This document shows positions 9,430 to 18,196 of a stretch of 51,260 nt of DNA, piece after piece. Location: NCBI RefSeq assembly GCF_000286355.1, contig NZ_AJXN01000011.1, positions 1 through 51,260 of the forward strand, read 5' to 3'. Source of the DNA: Kocuria atrinae C3-8. Its GTDB lineage: Bacteria > Actinomycetota > Actinomycetes > Actinomycetales > Micrococcaceae. A program made the position numbers and the translations under genes. Position 1 is the first letter of the stretch. Every line of letters begins with the position of its first letter. Under the pieces are notes generated by a model. It was given only the letters and a program-made list of their open reading frames with translations, did not search any database and had not been told where the DNA came from.

Positions 9430-9476
9430 TTGACGACCACATTTTACAGCTATATTCTGAACGAGCGGTCAGTTAT
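9430..9476 (+). promoter_or_regulatory. paaA promoter with overlapping PaaR operator
   Basis: TTGACG (9430-9435) and TATTCT (9453-9458) are 17 bases apart, a good sigma-70 type promoter in an AT-rich stretch. The operator (9457-9476, complement TAACTGACCGCTCGTTCAG) starts in the -10 box, the classic position for repression. Confidence 0.65.
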
Positions 9477-9538
9477 TATCGAAGCGGAGTCCGCGGCAGC
9501 TTGCTCCGCCCCAACTCATCCGTGAACTGAGGGACACC

Positions 9539-10573
9539 ATGACTGAACAAACCACTTCCACCGAGAACTCCGTGGACCAGCAGCACTTCGACACGCTCAT
9601 TGCGGACGATTCCCGCATCGAGCCCCGCGACTGGATGCCCGAGGCCTACCGCAAGACCCTGACCCGTCAGGTTTCTCAGCACGCGCACTCGGAAATCATC
9701 GGCATGCAGCCTGAGGCCAACTGGATCACCCGCGCACCCAGCCTCAAGCGCAAGGCCATTCTGATGGCCAAGGTCCAGGACGAGGCCGGCCACGGTCTGT
9801 ACCTGTACTCCGCCGCCGAGACCCTGGGCACTCCCCGCGAGGTCCTCAACGAGCAGTTGCTGTCTGGCAAGGCCAAGTACTCCTCGATCTTCAACTACCC
9901 GGCACGCACCTGGGCCGACATGGGCGCCATCGGCTGGCTCGTGGACGGCGCAGCGATCTGCAACCAGGTTCCCCTGTGCCGCGCATCCTACGGACCCTAC
10001 GGCCGCGCCATGGTCCGCATCTGCAAGGAAGAGTCCTTCCATCAGCGCCAGGGCTGGGAGATCCTCTACGAGCTCTCCCACGGCTCCAAGGAGCAGAAGC
10101 AGATGGCGCAGGATGCCGTGAACCGCACCTACGGCCCCGCACTGCAGATGTTCGGCCCGCCGGATGCCGACTCCCCCAACTCCCAGCAGTCCATGGAGTG
10201 GAACATCAAGCGCTTCTCCAACGATGAGCTGCGCCAGCGTTTCGTGGACATGATCGTTCCGCAGGCAGAGGCCCTGGGCCTGACCCTGCCGGATCCCGAT
10301 CTGAAGTGGAACGAGGAACGCGGTCACTACGACTACGGTCAGCTGGACTGGGACGAATTCATGTCCGTGATCAAGGGCTCCGGTCCGTGCAACGTGCAGC
10401 GCATGCAGCGCCGTCGCAAGGCCCACGACGACGGCGCCTGGGTCCGCGAAGCCGCCGAGGCCTACGCCAAGCGTCAGATGCAGGCCGCTGCCGAGGCAGC
10501 CGGGTCCGCGGACGACAACGAAGAAGTCAGCATTGTTGCGGGCCGCGCGTCCGCCGAACTCATCGGAGCCTGA
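9539..10573 (+). CDS. paaA: Phenylacetyl-CoA 1,2-epoxidase subunit PaaA
   Basis: Catalytic di-iron subunit of the multicomponent monooxygenase that converts phenylacetyl-CoA to its ring 1,2-epoxide. Ligand motifs of the ferritin-like fold are visible: [17 protein letters not shown] and [15 protein letters not shown]. The 344-residue length fits the family, with an acidic C-terminal extension after the core. The start has the ribosome site GAGGGA. First of five tightly packed genes paaABCDE, two bases from paaB, behind a PaaR-controlled promoter. Confidence 0.97.
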   Translation: MTEQTTSTENSVDQQHFDTLIADDSRIEPRDWMPEAYRKTLTRQVSQHAHSEIIGMQPEANWITRAPSLKRKAILMAKVQDEAGHGLYLYSAAETLGTPREVLNEQLLSGKAKYSSIFNYPARTWADMGAIGWLVDGAAICNQVPLCRASYGPYGRAMVRICKEESFHQRQGWEILYELSHGSKEQKQMAQDAVNRTYGPALQMFGPPDADSPNSQQSMEWNIKRFSNDELRQRFVDMIVPQAEALGLTLPDPDLKWNEERGHYDYGQLDWDEFMSVIKGSGPCNVQRMQRRRKAHDDGAWVREAAEAYAKRQMQAAAEAAGSADDNEEVSIVAGRASAELIGA

Positions 10574-10575
10574 AC

Positions 10576-10872
10576 ATGAGCGAAAACACCACCGGTAACT
10601 GGCCCCTGTGGGAGGTCTTCGTGCGGTCCTCGCGCGGTCTGTCCCACGTGCACGCGGGTTCGCTGCACGCCCCGGACGCCACCATGGCCGTGCGCAACGC
10701 ACGCGACCTGTACACCCGTCGCAACGAGGGCACCAGCGTGTGGGTCGTCCCGGCTGACGCGATCACCTCGTCCGATCCGGACTCCAAGGGTGGCTACTTC
10801 GAGTCCGCTCAGGGTAAGAGCTACCGCCACGCCACCTACTACACCAAGAGTGAAGGGGTGAAGCACCTGTGA
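10576..10872 (+). CDS. paaB: Phenylacetyl-CoA epoxidase subunit PaaB
   Basis: A 98-residue structural subunit needed to assemble the PaaABCE complex. The family pattern WPLWEVFVRSSRGLSHVHAGS, then MAVRNARDLYTRRNEG and WVVPADAI, is complete. Starts two bases after the paaA stop and overlaps paaC by four bases (GTGA), implying coupled translation. Confidence 0.96.
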   Translation: MSENTTGNWPLWEVFVRSSRGLSHVHAGSLHAPDATMAVRNARDLYTRRNEGTSVWVVPADAITSSDPDSKGGYFESAQGKSYRHATYYTKSEGVKHL

Positions 10873-11702
10873 GCGCATTCGCATCCCACGATTCCGCAAC
10901 CAAGCAGTCGGCCGGTAACGCGATCACCGCTGAGGACATCGCCACTTCCGGTGGCAAGGCGTCCGAGCCGGTGGCCCAGTACGCGCTGCGTCTCGGTGAC
11001 GATTCCCTGATGCTGGCTCAGCGTCTGTTGGTGGATCTCTCGCGCTCCCGAGCTCGAGGAAGACATTGCCCTGGGCAACATCGCCCTGGACATGGTGGGT
11101 CACGCTCGCTTCCTGCTGACCTACGCGGGTTCCGCGTGGGGTAAGTCCGAGGACGACCTGGCGTACTTCCGCGACGAAGAGGATTTCCGCTCGGTCCGCC
11201 TGGTCGAGCAGGAGAACGGTGACTTCGGGCAGACCATCGCCCGTCAGCTGTTGTTCTCCTTCTACCAGTACGAGCTCTACTCGGCGCTGCAGTCCTCCCA
11301 GGACCAGACCCTGGCCGCTATTGCGGACAAGGCGGTCAAGGAGGTCGAGTACCACCAGGACACGCGGCACAGTGGATTCTGCGCCTGGGCCTGGGCACCG
11401 AGGAGTCCAAGCGTCGCATCCAGGAAGGCCTCTACTACATGTGGCCGTACCTGGACGAGCTGTTCGCTGACGAGCCGTTGCACGACGAGCTCGAGGGCAT
11501 TGCGGTCCGCCCGTCCACGCTGCGCGAGAACACCATGAAGCGCATCGAGGCACTGCTGGCCGAGGCCGAGCTCGAGGTTCCCAAGGTCACGCAGGCTCGG
11601 TTGTCCGACTCCCCGCGCGACGGCGAGTACTCGGAGTACCGCGGTTACATCCTGGCCGAAATGCAGTCGCTCGCGCGGAAGCATCCCGGGGCCAAGTGGT
11701 GA
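10869..11702 (+). CDS. paaC: Phenylacetyl-CoA epoxidase subunit PaaC (two frame breaks)
   Basis: Structural partner of PaaA with the same ferritin-like fold but without catalysis. Recognisable pieces are YALRLGDDSLMLAQRLL, PELEEDIALGNIALDMVGHA and the C-terminal GYILAEMQSLARKHPGAKW. Frame is lost twice: near 11044, where two bases (probably one CG of a CGCGCG run) are missing so that DLSRAPELEED is restored, and near 11361, where one C in GGACACG restores YHQDHAAQWILRLGLG. The repaired protein has 278 residues. GTG start overlaps the paaB stop. Confidence 0.92.
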
Positions 11703-11707
11703 TCTAG

Positions 11708-12286
11708 ATGACCTCACGCGTTTCTTCCGATTCCGTACTTCGTCACGACGCCGCTCCCCGCGAGTTGCCGCTGGGCCCGTCCCAGCGGCCCTCCAACGAG
11801 GAGGACGCCAAGCTGTGGGATGTCGCCGCGACCGTGTGCGACCCCGAGATCCCCGTGCTCACGCTCGAGGATCTGGGTGTGCTGCGTGATGCGTACGCGG
11901 GCCAGGACGAGACCGTTGTGGTGATCACTCCCACGTACTCCGGTTGCCCGGCCATGGACACCATGGCCGCCGATCTGGAGACCGTGGTTCAGGCCGCCGG
12001 TTACCGCAACGTGCGCGTTGTCCAGGTGCTGCGTCCGGCGTGGACCACGGACTGGATGAGCGAGGCCGGTCAGGCCAAGCTCACCGAATACGGCATAGCC
12101 CCGCCCACCGGTCGCACGGCCGCCGGGCACAATTCGGGACCGGTCCGCTTGGCCCTGTCCGTCAAATGTCCTCGCTGCAGTTCGTTGAACACCCGAGAGA
12201 TGACCCGTTTCGGGTCCACCTCGTGCAAGGCCCTGTGGGTCTGCAACGACTGCAAGGAACCCTTCGACTACTTCAAGGTGCACTGA
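11708..12286 (+). CDS. paaD: PaaD, iron-sulfur assembly factor for the epoxidase
   Basis: A 192-residue protein with a DUF59/MIP18 domain (AATVCDPEIPVLTLEDLGVLR; TYSGCPAMDTM) and a C-terminal four-cysteine zinc ribbon (CPRC ... CNDC). PaaD is required to mature the [2Fe-2S] reductase PaaE. It has about 30 extra N-terminal residues before the domain, ending near LGPSQRPSNEED. One of the ACGACGCCGCTC words encodes HDAAP at residues 13-17. Five bases after paaC. Confidence 0.95.
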   Translation: MTSRVSSDSVLRHDAAPRELPLGPSQRPSNEEDAKLWDVAATVCDPEIPVLTLEDLGVLRDAYAGQDETVVVITPTYSGCPAMDTMAADLETVVQAAGYRNVRVVQVLRPAWTTDWMSEAGQAKLTEYGIAPPTGRTAAGHNSGPVRLALSVKCPRCSSLNTREMTRFGSTSCKALWVCNDCKEPFDYFKVH

Positions 12287-12287
12287 C

Positions 12288-13481
12288 ATGAGCGAAACCA
12301 TTGAGGCCACTGGATCCGAGACCGGCGAGGCCAAGCCCGCCGCCAAGCGCCGGGGCACGTTCAACACCCTCGAGGTGTCCGAGGTGCGTAAGCTCACCTC
12401 CGATTCCGTGGAGGTGACGTTCGCGGTTCCCGAGGATCTCGTGGACGACTACGACTATCTTCCGGGCCAGTACGTTGCCGTGCGTGCCCAGATCAACGGC
12501 CACGAGGTGCGCCGTTCCTACTCGATCTGCGCGGACCCCAAGCCGGGCGAGATCCGCGTGGCCATCAAGAAGGACATGGGCGGCGTGTTCTCCACGTGGG
12601 CCAACGAGCAGCTCAAGGCCGGCGATGTCTTGGACGTGATGAACCCGCAGGGTGCTTTCACCTCCAAGGTGAACATCACCTCCATGAACAACCCGGAGGA
12701 ACTGGCGCGCCAGGAGGTGGCCAAGAACAAGAACGTTCACGTGGTGGCTTTCGCCGCCGGTTCCGGCATCACGCCCATCATGTCGATTGCCCGCGCGATC
12801 CTGCGTGCCTCCGACACCGCGTCGATGGACCTGGTCTACGCCAACCGTTCCTCGATGGACGTGATGTTCGCCGAGGAACTCGGTGACCTCAAGGACAAGT
12901 ACCCCTCCCGCGTGGCCATTCACCACGTGCTCTCCCGTGAGCAGCGCATTTCTCCGCTGATGTCCGGTCGTATCGACCAGGACAAGCTGGAGGAGCTGTT
13001 GGATCACGTGATCCAGGTGAACTCCGCGGACGAGTGGTTCCTGTGCGGCCCGTTCGAGCTGGTCCAGTTGTGCCGCGACACTCTCAAGGAGCGTGGCGTG
13101 GACGAGTCCAAGGTGCGCTTCGAGCTGTTCACCACGGGCAAACCGGCCGCTCCGCAGGGTCAGCAGGGCCGCGTGGTCAAGGCCGACCCCAAGGGTGACA
13201 ACTTCAAGATCACCTTCAATCTCGACGGCGCCAGCGGTGAGGTCGAGTCCCCGATGTCCGCGAACGAGACCGTACTCAACGCCGCGCTGCGCGTGCGCCC
13301 GGACGTTCCGTTCGCGTGCGCCGGTGGCGTGTGTGGCACCTGCCGCGCCAAGGTCACCGGTGGCGAGTTCGAGATGGAAGAGAACTTCGCTCTCGAGAAG
13401 GACGAGGTGGACGCAGGTTACGTGCTGACCTGCCAGACCCGCCCCACCTCCAAGGAACTGAGCGTCGACTTCGACGCCTGA
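12288..13481 (+). CDS. paaE: PaaE, NADPH-dependent reductase of the epoxidase
   Basis: Delivers electrons from NADPH to PaaA. N-terminal FAD domain (RRSYSICADPKPGEIRV), NAD(P)-binding domain (FAAGSGITPIMSIARAIL, then WFLCGPFELV) and a C-terminal plant-type [2Fe-2S] domain with CAGGVCGTC and a distant Cys in LTCQTRP. 397 residues, longer than many because of a lysine-rich N-terminal extension of about 25 residues. Last gene of paaABCDE; the following hairpin closes the operon. Confidence 0.96.
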   Translation: MSETIEATGSETGEAKPAAKRRGTFNTLEVSEVRKLTSDSVEVTFAVPEDLVDDYDYLPGQYVAVRAQINGHEVRRSYSICADPKPGEIRVAIKKDMGGVFSTWANEQLKAGDVLDVMNPQGAFTSKVNITSMNNPEELARQEVAKNKNVHVVAFAAGSGITPIMSIARAILRASDTASMDLVYANRSSMDVMFAEELGDLKDKYPSRVAIHHVLSREQRISPLMSGRIDQDKLEELLDHVIQVNSADEWFLCGPFELVQLCRDTLKERGVDESKVRFELFTTGKPAAPQGQQGRVVKADPKGDNFKITFNLDGASGEVESPMSANETVLNAALRVRPDVPFACAGGVCGTCRAKVTGGEFEMEENFALEKDEVDAGYVLTCQTRPTSKELSVDFDA

Positions 13482-13497
13482 GTTCGTGTGCTTTGCC

Positions 13498-13531
13498 GAC
13501 GACGCCGCGCTGGGACCCGCGCGGCGTCGTC
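13498..13531 (+). terminator. Terminator after paaE, built from inverted GACGACGCCGC words
   Basis: GACGACGCCGCGC (13498-13510) and its exact complement GCGCGGCGTCGTC (13519-13531) flank an 8-base loop. The arms are variants of the repeated genomic word ACGACGCCGCT. Confidence 0.8.
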
Positions 13532-13595
13532 GTCGTATGTGCCCGCTCGCCACGAACGCGACCGGGCGTAGGAACCGAACCGCAAGGAGAACCCC

Positions 13596-14369
13596 ATGAT
13601 TGATCTGACGATCGAGGACAACATTGCCCACGTGGTGCTCAACGCACCCAAGAAGCTGAATTCGCTGGATGCGGCCGCGTTGGACGAGCTGGCCCAGGCG
13701 TACACCGAGGCCGAGCAGGCCGGGGTGCGGGCCCTGGTGCTGCGCGGTGAGGGACGTGCGTTCTGCGCAGGCCGTGACATCTCCCAGGTGGACCCGGCGA
13801 CCGATGACACGGATGCCTACCTGTCCGGCAAGGTGCAGCCGCTGCTGCAGCAGATGTCCGAATTCCCGGCACCCACGTTTGCGGCCGTGCAGGGGGCCTG
13901 CCTGGGTGTGGGGCTGGGTCTGGCGATCGCCACGGATGTCGTCTACGTGGCCGAGGACGCGACCATCGGCTCGCCGTTCGCCAACCTGGGCGCCACGCTC
14001 GATTCGGGTGGGCACGCGTTGTTCACCGAGCGGCTCGGAGCTCACCGCACCCTGGATCTGATCTACACCGCAGAGATGATGACGGGCGCTGACGCCGTGG
14101 CCGCGGGGCTGTTCTCACGCGCGGTTCCGGCCGATGAGTTGCTGGACTTCACCATGAAGCGCGTCAACAAGGCGGCCAAGGGCGCCACCCAGGCGTACGT
14201 GGCGTCCAAGAAGCTCGTGGCTCAGGTGCGTGACGCCAAGGTGGGCCTGTGGGATTCCATGGCCGCGGAGAACAAGGCTCAGGCGGCACTGTGCTCGACC
14301 GATGACTACGCGGAAGGTTTCGCTGCGTTCCAGGAGAAGCGCAAGCCGGAGTTCACCGGCAAGGGCTGA
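13596..14369 (+). CDS. paaG: Enoyl-CoA hydratase/isomerase family, likely PaaG
   Basis: Crotonase fold of 257 residues with the oxyanion segments RAFCAGRDISQV and GACLGVGLGLAIATDVV. The second catalytic position reads LGATLDSGG, where an Asp takes the place usual for the catalytic Glu of hydratases; PaaG, which isomerises ring-1,2-epoxyphenylacetyl-CoA to oxepin-CoA, also uses an acidic residue in this region. Together with position directly after paaE this supports the isomerase. A generic enoyl-CoA hydratase (PaaF) is the alternative. Ribosome site AAGGAGAA before 13596. Confidence 0.8.
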   Translation: MIDLTIEDNIAHVVLNAPKKLNSLDAAALDELAQAYTEAEQAGVRALVLRGEGRAFCAGRDISQVDPATDDTDAYLSGKVQPLLQQMSEFPAPTFAAVQGACLGVGLGLAIATDVVYVAEDATIGSPFANLGATLDSGGHALFTERLGAHRTLDLIYTAEMMTGADAVAAGLFSRAVPADELLDFTMKRVNKAAKGATQAYVASKKLVAQVRDAKVGLWDSMAAENKAQAALCSTDDYAEGFAAFQEKRKPEFTGKG

Positions 14370-14708
14370 CACAGGGAACGCCACTGAAGCCACGGAGCGG
14401 GTACTGACGCGAATTTCTCCCCCGAATAATCGCGCCGGTACCCGCCCCTTCCGTTCACGGATGTCGTCCCGGTGAACCGCCGTTGCACCTAGCTAAGGTG
14501 CAGCTCGACGTGGTGGGCCATGAACGGGCGCCGCAGTGACGTCTTGGAATCGTGACTGATACGGCGCTCTGGATCCCCCTGATAGCGCCGAACGAGCAAT
14601 GCTCCGAGCCACGTTCCATGTATATAGTAAGCACCCTTTTTATTATTTTCGCAAGGGTTGTAACCTAAATGGAACCATTAATTCTTAGTGCACTAACATC
14701 GGGGCTTG
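14370..14708. other. Intergenic region with stem-loops and an AT-rich island
   Basis: No gene is apparent. GCGGGTAC near 14397 pairs with GTACCCGC near 14438, and TGCACCT/AGGTGCA form a perfect small hairpin at about 14483-14501. From about 14616 to 14697 the sequence turns strongly AT-rich (CCCTTTTTATTATTTTCGC), very unlike the surrounding GC-rich DNA. It could hold a promoter, a small RNA or the end of one. Confidence 0.4.
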
Positions 14709-15086
14709 TCAGTCGGCCTTGAAGCGGTACTCCACCGGACGGTTCTTGCGGGGCAAGGACTCCACGATCAACTCGTAGGACTCGTGCACCAGCTCCGTCA
14801 CGAGTTCTTCAGTGAGTTGCTCGGAACCGGCCAGGGAGATCCAGTGTTTCTTGTTCATGTGCCAGCCGGGTTCGATGCCCTCCACGGTCTGGCGCAGTGC
14901 CACGGAGTGTTCGGGATCCACCTTGAGGTTCACCAGCGGCCTGCCGTACGGGGATGCCACGAGGATGAAGATCTTGCCGGCCACCCGGTAGACCGTGGTC
15001 TCGTCCCCGAACGGAAAATCCTTCTCGGCCGAGGGCAGCCCTGCGGCCACTGTGGCGGCGTAGTGCTGGATCTGTTCTCCGTCCAT
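14709..15086 (-). CDS. MmcQ/YjbR family protein
   Basis: A 125-residue YjbR-like domain: FPFGDETTVYRVAGKIFILV near the N terminus, LVNLKVDPEHSVALRQ and GWHMNKKHWISL, the characteristic order of the family. Such proteins have a CyaY-like double-wing fold and are often called DNA-binding, but no biochemical role is established. The gene is on the minus strand, starting three bases after the GAP-family gene ends, so they probably form an operon. Confidence 0.9.
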   Translation of the reverse strand: MDGEQIQHYAATVAAGLPSAEKDFPFGDETTVYRVAGKIFILVASPYGRPLVNLKVDPEHSVALRQTVEGIEPGWHMNKKHWISLAGSEQLTEELVTELVHESYELIVESLPRKNRPVEYRFKAD

Positions 15087-15089
15087 GGC

Positions 15090-15792
15090 TCAACCCCACA
15101 CCCCCAGGGCCAAGAAAACAAGGCCCGCGAGCGCGAGGCCCACCACCACAACGGGCCGGATGTCCTTGCGGGACAGTGTGGCCGTGAGATCTTCGATCCT
15201 GCGCGCCGCTTTGGGGAACCTGCGCCACAACCATGCAGCCAAAAGATAAGGGCCCACGAATCCCACAAGGAACACCGCGTAGAGGATCAGGTCGACCACG
15301 ATGTCGTGGCTCGCACCCGTGATCACTCGTCCCGTGATGTACATGGTGGCCATGCCGCTGACCCCCACCACGGTGTTGATGAAGCCCAGGAGGACCATCT
15401 TGCGGGGGCTCTCCGTGTCATGACGGGCGGGAGCTTTGTGCGGTGTGAACGGTGTGGTGCGGTAACGGCGGTACTCGATCAGTGCTGCGATCAGCAGCAA
15501 GGATCCTGCGGTGAGGTCCACGCTGTGCCGAATCAACAGTTCCTCCACCCGACCCTTCAGGCCGCCGTGAGAGTCTCCGGATCCACGAACCGGAACACCA
15601 CGACCAGCAGAGTGGATCCGAGCATCATGCCCACGGTCACCCAGCGGATCATGGTTGCCGCCTTGGGAGTGTGGGCCAACAGATGCAGCACCACCGCATA
15701 GAGCGACGGCGTGAATCCCATGACCAGCCCCAGACCCAACAGGCTCACTGCGGCACTGGCCAGGCGATCGCGGTAGCCTCCATGGCTTCCAT
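15090..15792 (-). CDS. GAP-family membrane protein (Sap/sulfolipid-addressing type, two frameshifts)
   Basis: Predicted six-helix inner-membrane protein of the GAP family, named in mycobacteria for export of glycopeptidolipids and sulfolipids; also related to LysE-like exporters. Visible helices include LLGLGLVMGFTPSLYAVVLHL, MIRWVTVGMMLGSTLLVVVF, VLLGFINTVVGVSGMATMYI and IVVDLILYAVFLVGFVGPY. Frame is lost near 15763 and near 15560, each repaired by one C in GCCTG, giving 234 residues. The ATG at 15792 is chosen because GGAGG lies five bases upstream. The substrate cannot be told from sequence. Confidence 0.75.
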
Positions 15793-15858
15793 TCTGCCCT
15801 CCGGGAACAGCTCGGGGGCTCTGTAGTGCGTATCACCACGGTTCAGTAGCGTGGTTGC

Positions 15859-17847
15859 ATGACCACTTCCGTGTTTGATCTGCAAGCATTTGACCGCTCC
15901 GTACGCCCCCAGGACGACCTGTTCCGGTTCGTGAACGGGACTTGGCTGGCCAACGCGACCATTCCCGATGACAAGGCCACCACGGGCGCTTTCATCGAGT
16001 TGCGCGATCAAGCCGAGGAGGCCGTCCGGAACATCATCACGCAGGCCAAGCCGGACGCGCACGACGACGCCGCGGGGCAGAGTTCCGAACAGAAGATCGC
16101 CTTGCTCTACGCCTCCTTCATGGACACCGAGCGCATCGAAGCGCTGGGAGCGGAACCGCTGCGCGAGGACCTGGACGCGGTCGAGGCCGTGGATTCCACG
16201 GAATCCCTGTCGCGCTGGTTTGGCACTGCACTGCGCCGCGGCATCGGCGGTGCCCTGGACATCGACCTGGACTCCGATCCCGGTGATCCGCAGCGCAACA
16301 TGGTGTTCGTGGGGCAGTCCGGACTGGGCCTGCCGGACGAGGAGTACTACCGCGAGGACCAGTACCAGGAGATCCGCGAGAAGTACGTGGCCCACGTGGA
16401 GAAGATGCTCTCACTCGCTGGCTTCGACGATGCAGCTGAGCAGGCTCAGGCCGTGATGGACCTCGAGACGCGCATTGCTTCCCACCACTGGGACAAGGTC
16501 ACCGTTCGTGACCTGACCAAGATGTACAACCCCATGACCTTCTCGGAGCTGGCCGAACAGGTTTCGAGCCTGGACTGGTACTCCGTGCTGTTGGGCGTGG
16601 GGCTGACCGAAGACCAGTTGGCCACCGTGGTCAACGCGCAGCCCAGCTTCTTCACCGGCCTGGACGAGCTGATCACCGACGAGCTGCTCCCGGCTTGGAA
16701 GTCCTGGGCACGTTGGCACGTGGTCTCCGCGCGGGCGTCGTACCTGCCGGAAGCGTTCGTACTCGAGAACTTCGCGTTCTACGGAACGGTGCTGTCCGGA
16801 ACCCCGCAGCTCAAGGACCGTTGGAAGCGCGGCGTCGCCCTGGTCAATGGCGCGCTCGGTGAGGCCGTGGGTGAGCTGTACGTGCAGGAGTACTTCCCGC
16901 CTGTGGCCAAGGCACGCATGGACGAGCTGGTCGACAACCTGCTGGGCGCGTACCGCGATTCCATCGAGACCCTCGATTGGATGACCGAGGACACCCGCGC
17001 GGAGGCGCTCAAGAAGCTTTCGGGGTTCACTCCCAAGATCGGGTACCCGGAGAAGTGGAAGGATTACTCGGCGCTGTACATGGACGGCGAGGATCTGGTG
17101 GGCAACGTGGTCCGCACCTCCCAGTTCGCGGTGGACGAGATCGCCCGCAAGGCAGGCCAGCCTGTGGAAAAGCACGAGTGGCTCATGACCCCGCAGACCG
17201 TGAACGCCTACTACCACCCGCTGCGCAACGAGATCGTATTCCCGGCTGCCATTCTGCAGCCGCCGTTCTTCAGCCAGGACGCGGACGACGCCGTGAACTA
17301 CGGCGGTATCGGTGCGGTGATCGGTCACGAGATCGGCCACGGCTTCGACGACAAGGGCTCCACGTGCGACGGCGAAGGCAAGTTGCGCAACTGGTGGACC
17401 GACGCCGACCGCGAGGCTTTCGAGTCCCGCACCGCGCGCCTGGTGGACCAGTACGCGGCGCTGTCGCCGGCTCAGTTCGAGGGTTCCGAGAACGCCCCCA
17501 AGCTCAACGGTGAACTGACCCTGGGTGAGAACATCGGCGACCTGGGCGGACTGTCCATCGCGTACAAGGCCTGGCGTGCAGCCCAGGACAAGAAGGATGC
17601 CCCGGACACCGAGCCCATCGACGGGTTCACCCCAGCGCAACGGTTGTTCGTGTCATGGGCCTACGTGTGGCAGGAGAAGTCCCGCGACGAGGCGCTCAAG
17701 ACGCGCATCGCCACGGACCCGCACTCCCCCGCGGAATTCCGCGCCGCCCAGACCCCGCGCAACGTGGATGCCTTCTACGAGGCCTTCGACGTGCAGGAGT
17801 CGGACCAGATGTGGCTGCCGCAGGAGGAGCGCGTGGCGATTTGGTGA
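15859..17847 (+). CDS. pepO: M13 family zinc metallopeptidase (neprilysin/PepO type)
   Basis: A 662-residue oligopeptidase with the zinc motif HEIGHGFDDKGS near residue 490 and the third zinc ligand in GENIGDLGG near residue 556, plus NAYYHPLRNEIVFPAAILQPPFF ahead of it in two adjoining blocks. There is no signal peptide or membrane anchor (start MTTSVFDLQAFD), so a cytosolic peptidase trimming oligopeptides is expected. Complete, without frame breaks, and alone on its strand, followed by a short hairpin that overlaps the end of the next, opposing gene. Confidence 0.95.
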   Translation: MTTSVFDLQAFDRSVRPQDDLFRFVNGTWLANATIPDDKATTGAFIELRDQAEEAVRNIITQAKPDAHDDAAGQSSEQKIALLYASFMDTERIEALGAEPLREDLDAVEAVDSTESLSRWFGTALRRGIGGALDIDLDSDPGDPQRNMVFVGQSGLGLPDEEYYREDQYQEIREKYVAHVEKMLSLAGFDDAAEQAQAVMDLETRIASHHWDKVTVRDLTKMYNPMTFSELAEQVSSLDWYSVLLGVGLTEDQLATVVNAQPSFFTGLDELITDELLPAWKSWARWHVVSARASYLPEAFVLENFAFYGTVLSGTPQLKDRWKRGVALVNGALGEAVGELYVQEYFPPVAKARMDELVDNLLGAYRDSIETLDWMTEDTRAEALKKLSGFTPKIGYPEKWKDYSALYMDGEDLVGNVVRTSQFAVDEIARKAGQPVEKHEWLMTPQTVNAYYHPLRNEIVFPAAILQPPFFSQDADDAVNYGGIGAVIGHEIGHGFDDKGSTCDGEGKLRNWWTDADREAFESRTARLVDQYAALSPAQFEGSENAPKLNGELTLGENIGDLGGLSIAYKAWRAAQDKKDAPDTEPIDGFTPAQRLFVSWAYVWQEKSRDEALKTRIATDPHSPAEFRAAQTPRNVDAFYEAFDVQESDQMWLPQEERVAIW

Positions 17848-17858
17848 CCTCGCTGGGC

Positions 17859-17876
17859 CCCGGAACTACTTCCGGG
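17859..17876 (+). terminator. Short terminator after pepO
   Basis: CCCGGAA / TTCCGGG, a 7-bp stem with loop CTAC, 12 bases past the pepO stop. The stop codon of the opposing small membrane gene lies inside it. Confidence 0.5.
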
Positions 17877-18084
17877 ACGCCCCTGCGGGGTTGCTGGCAC
17901 CGCCGAGCGCGCACAGGCCGTAGATTCCCGAGCCCATCACCAGTCCGAAGAACGTGGCGGTGAGGGCGTGCCCTACGTTTTGGGTCATCAGGAAGACGGA
18001 CAGGCCTCCCAACAAGCTCAGTGGAACCGCGATCAGTGCGGCGATCAGGATGGAAGAGGTGGTCTTGTAGTTTCGATTCATCAT
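17866..18084 (-). CDS. Small membrane protein with two transmembrane segments
   Basis: A 72-residue protein with a basic start (MMNRNYK), two hydrophobic helices (SILIAALIAVPLSLLGGLSVFL and ALTATFFGLVMGSGIYGLCAL, each seen as one block of 20-22 residues in the sequence) and a short hydrophilic tail. No family recognised and no clear ribosome site, so it is probable rather than certain. Convergent with pepO. Confidence 0.5.
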   Translation of the reverse strand: MMNRNYKTTSSILIAALIAVPLSLLGGLSVFLMTQNVGHALTATFFGLVMGSGIYGLCALGGASNPAGASRK

Positions 18085-18196
18085 GTTTCTACGGTGTCAG
18101 GACCGCAGGTTCACCCCAATCCTCCGATTGGTCCCTCCGTGTCGTCCGATCGAATGACCCCACTCATATCCTCCGAGCACAGAGAGGATCGGGGGC

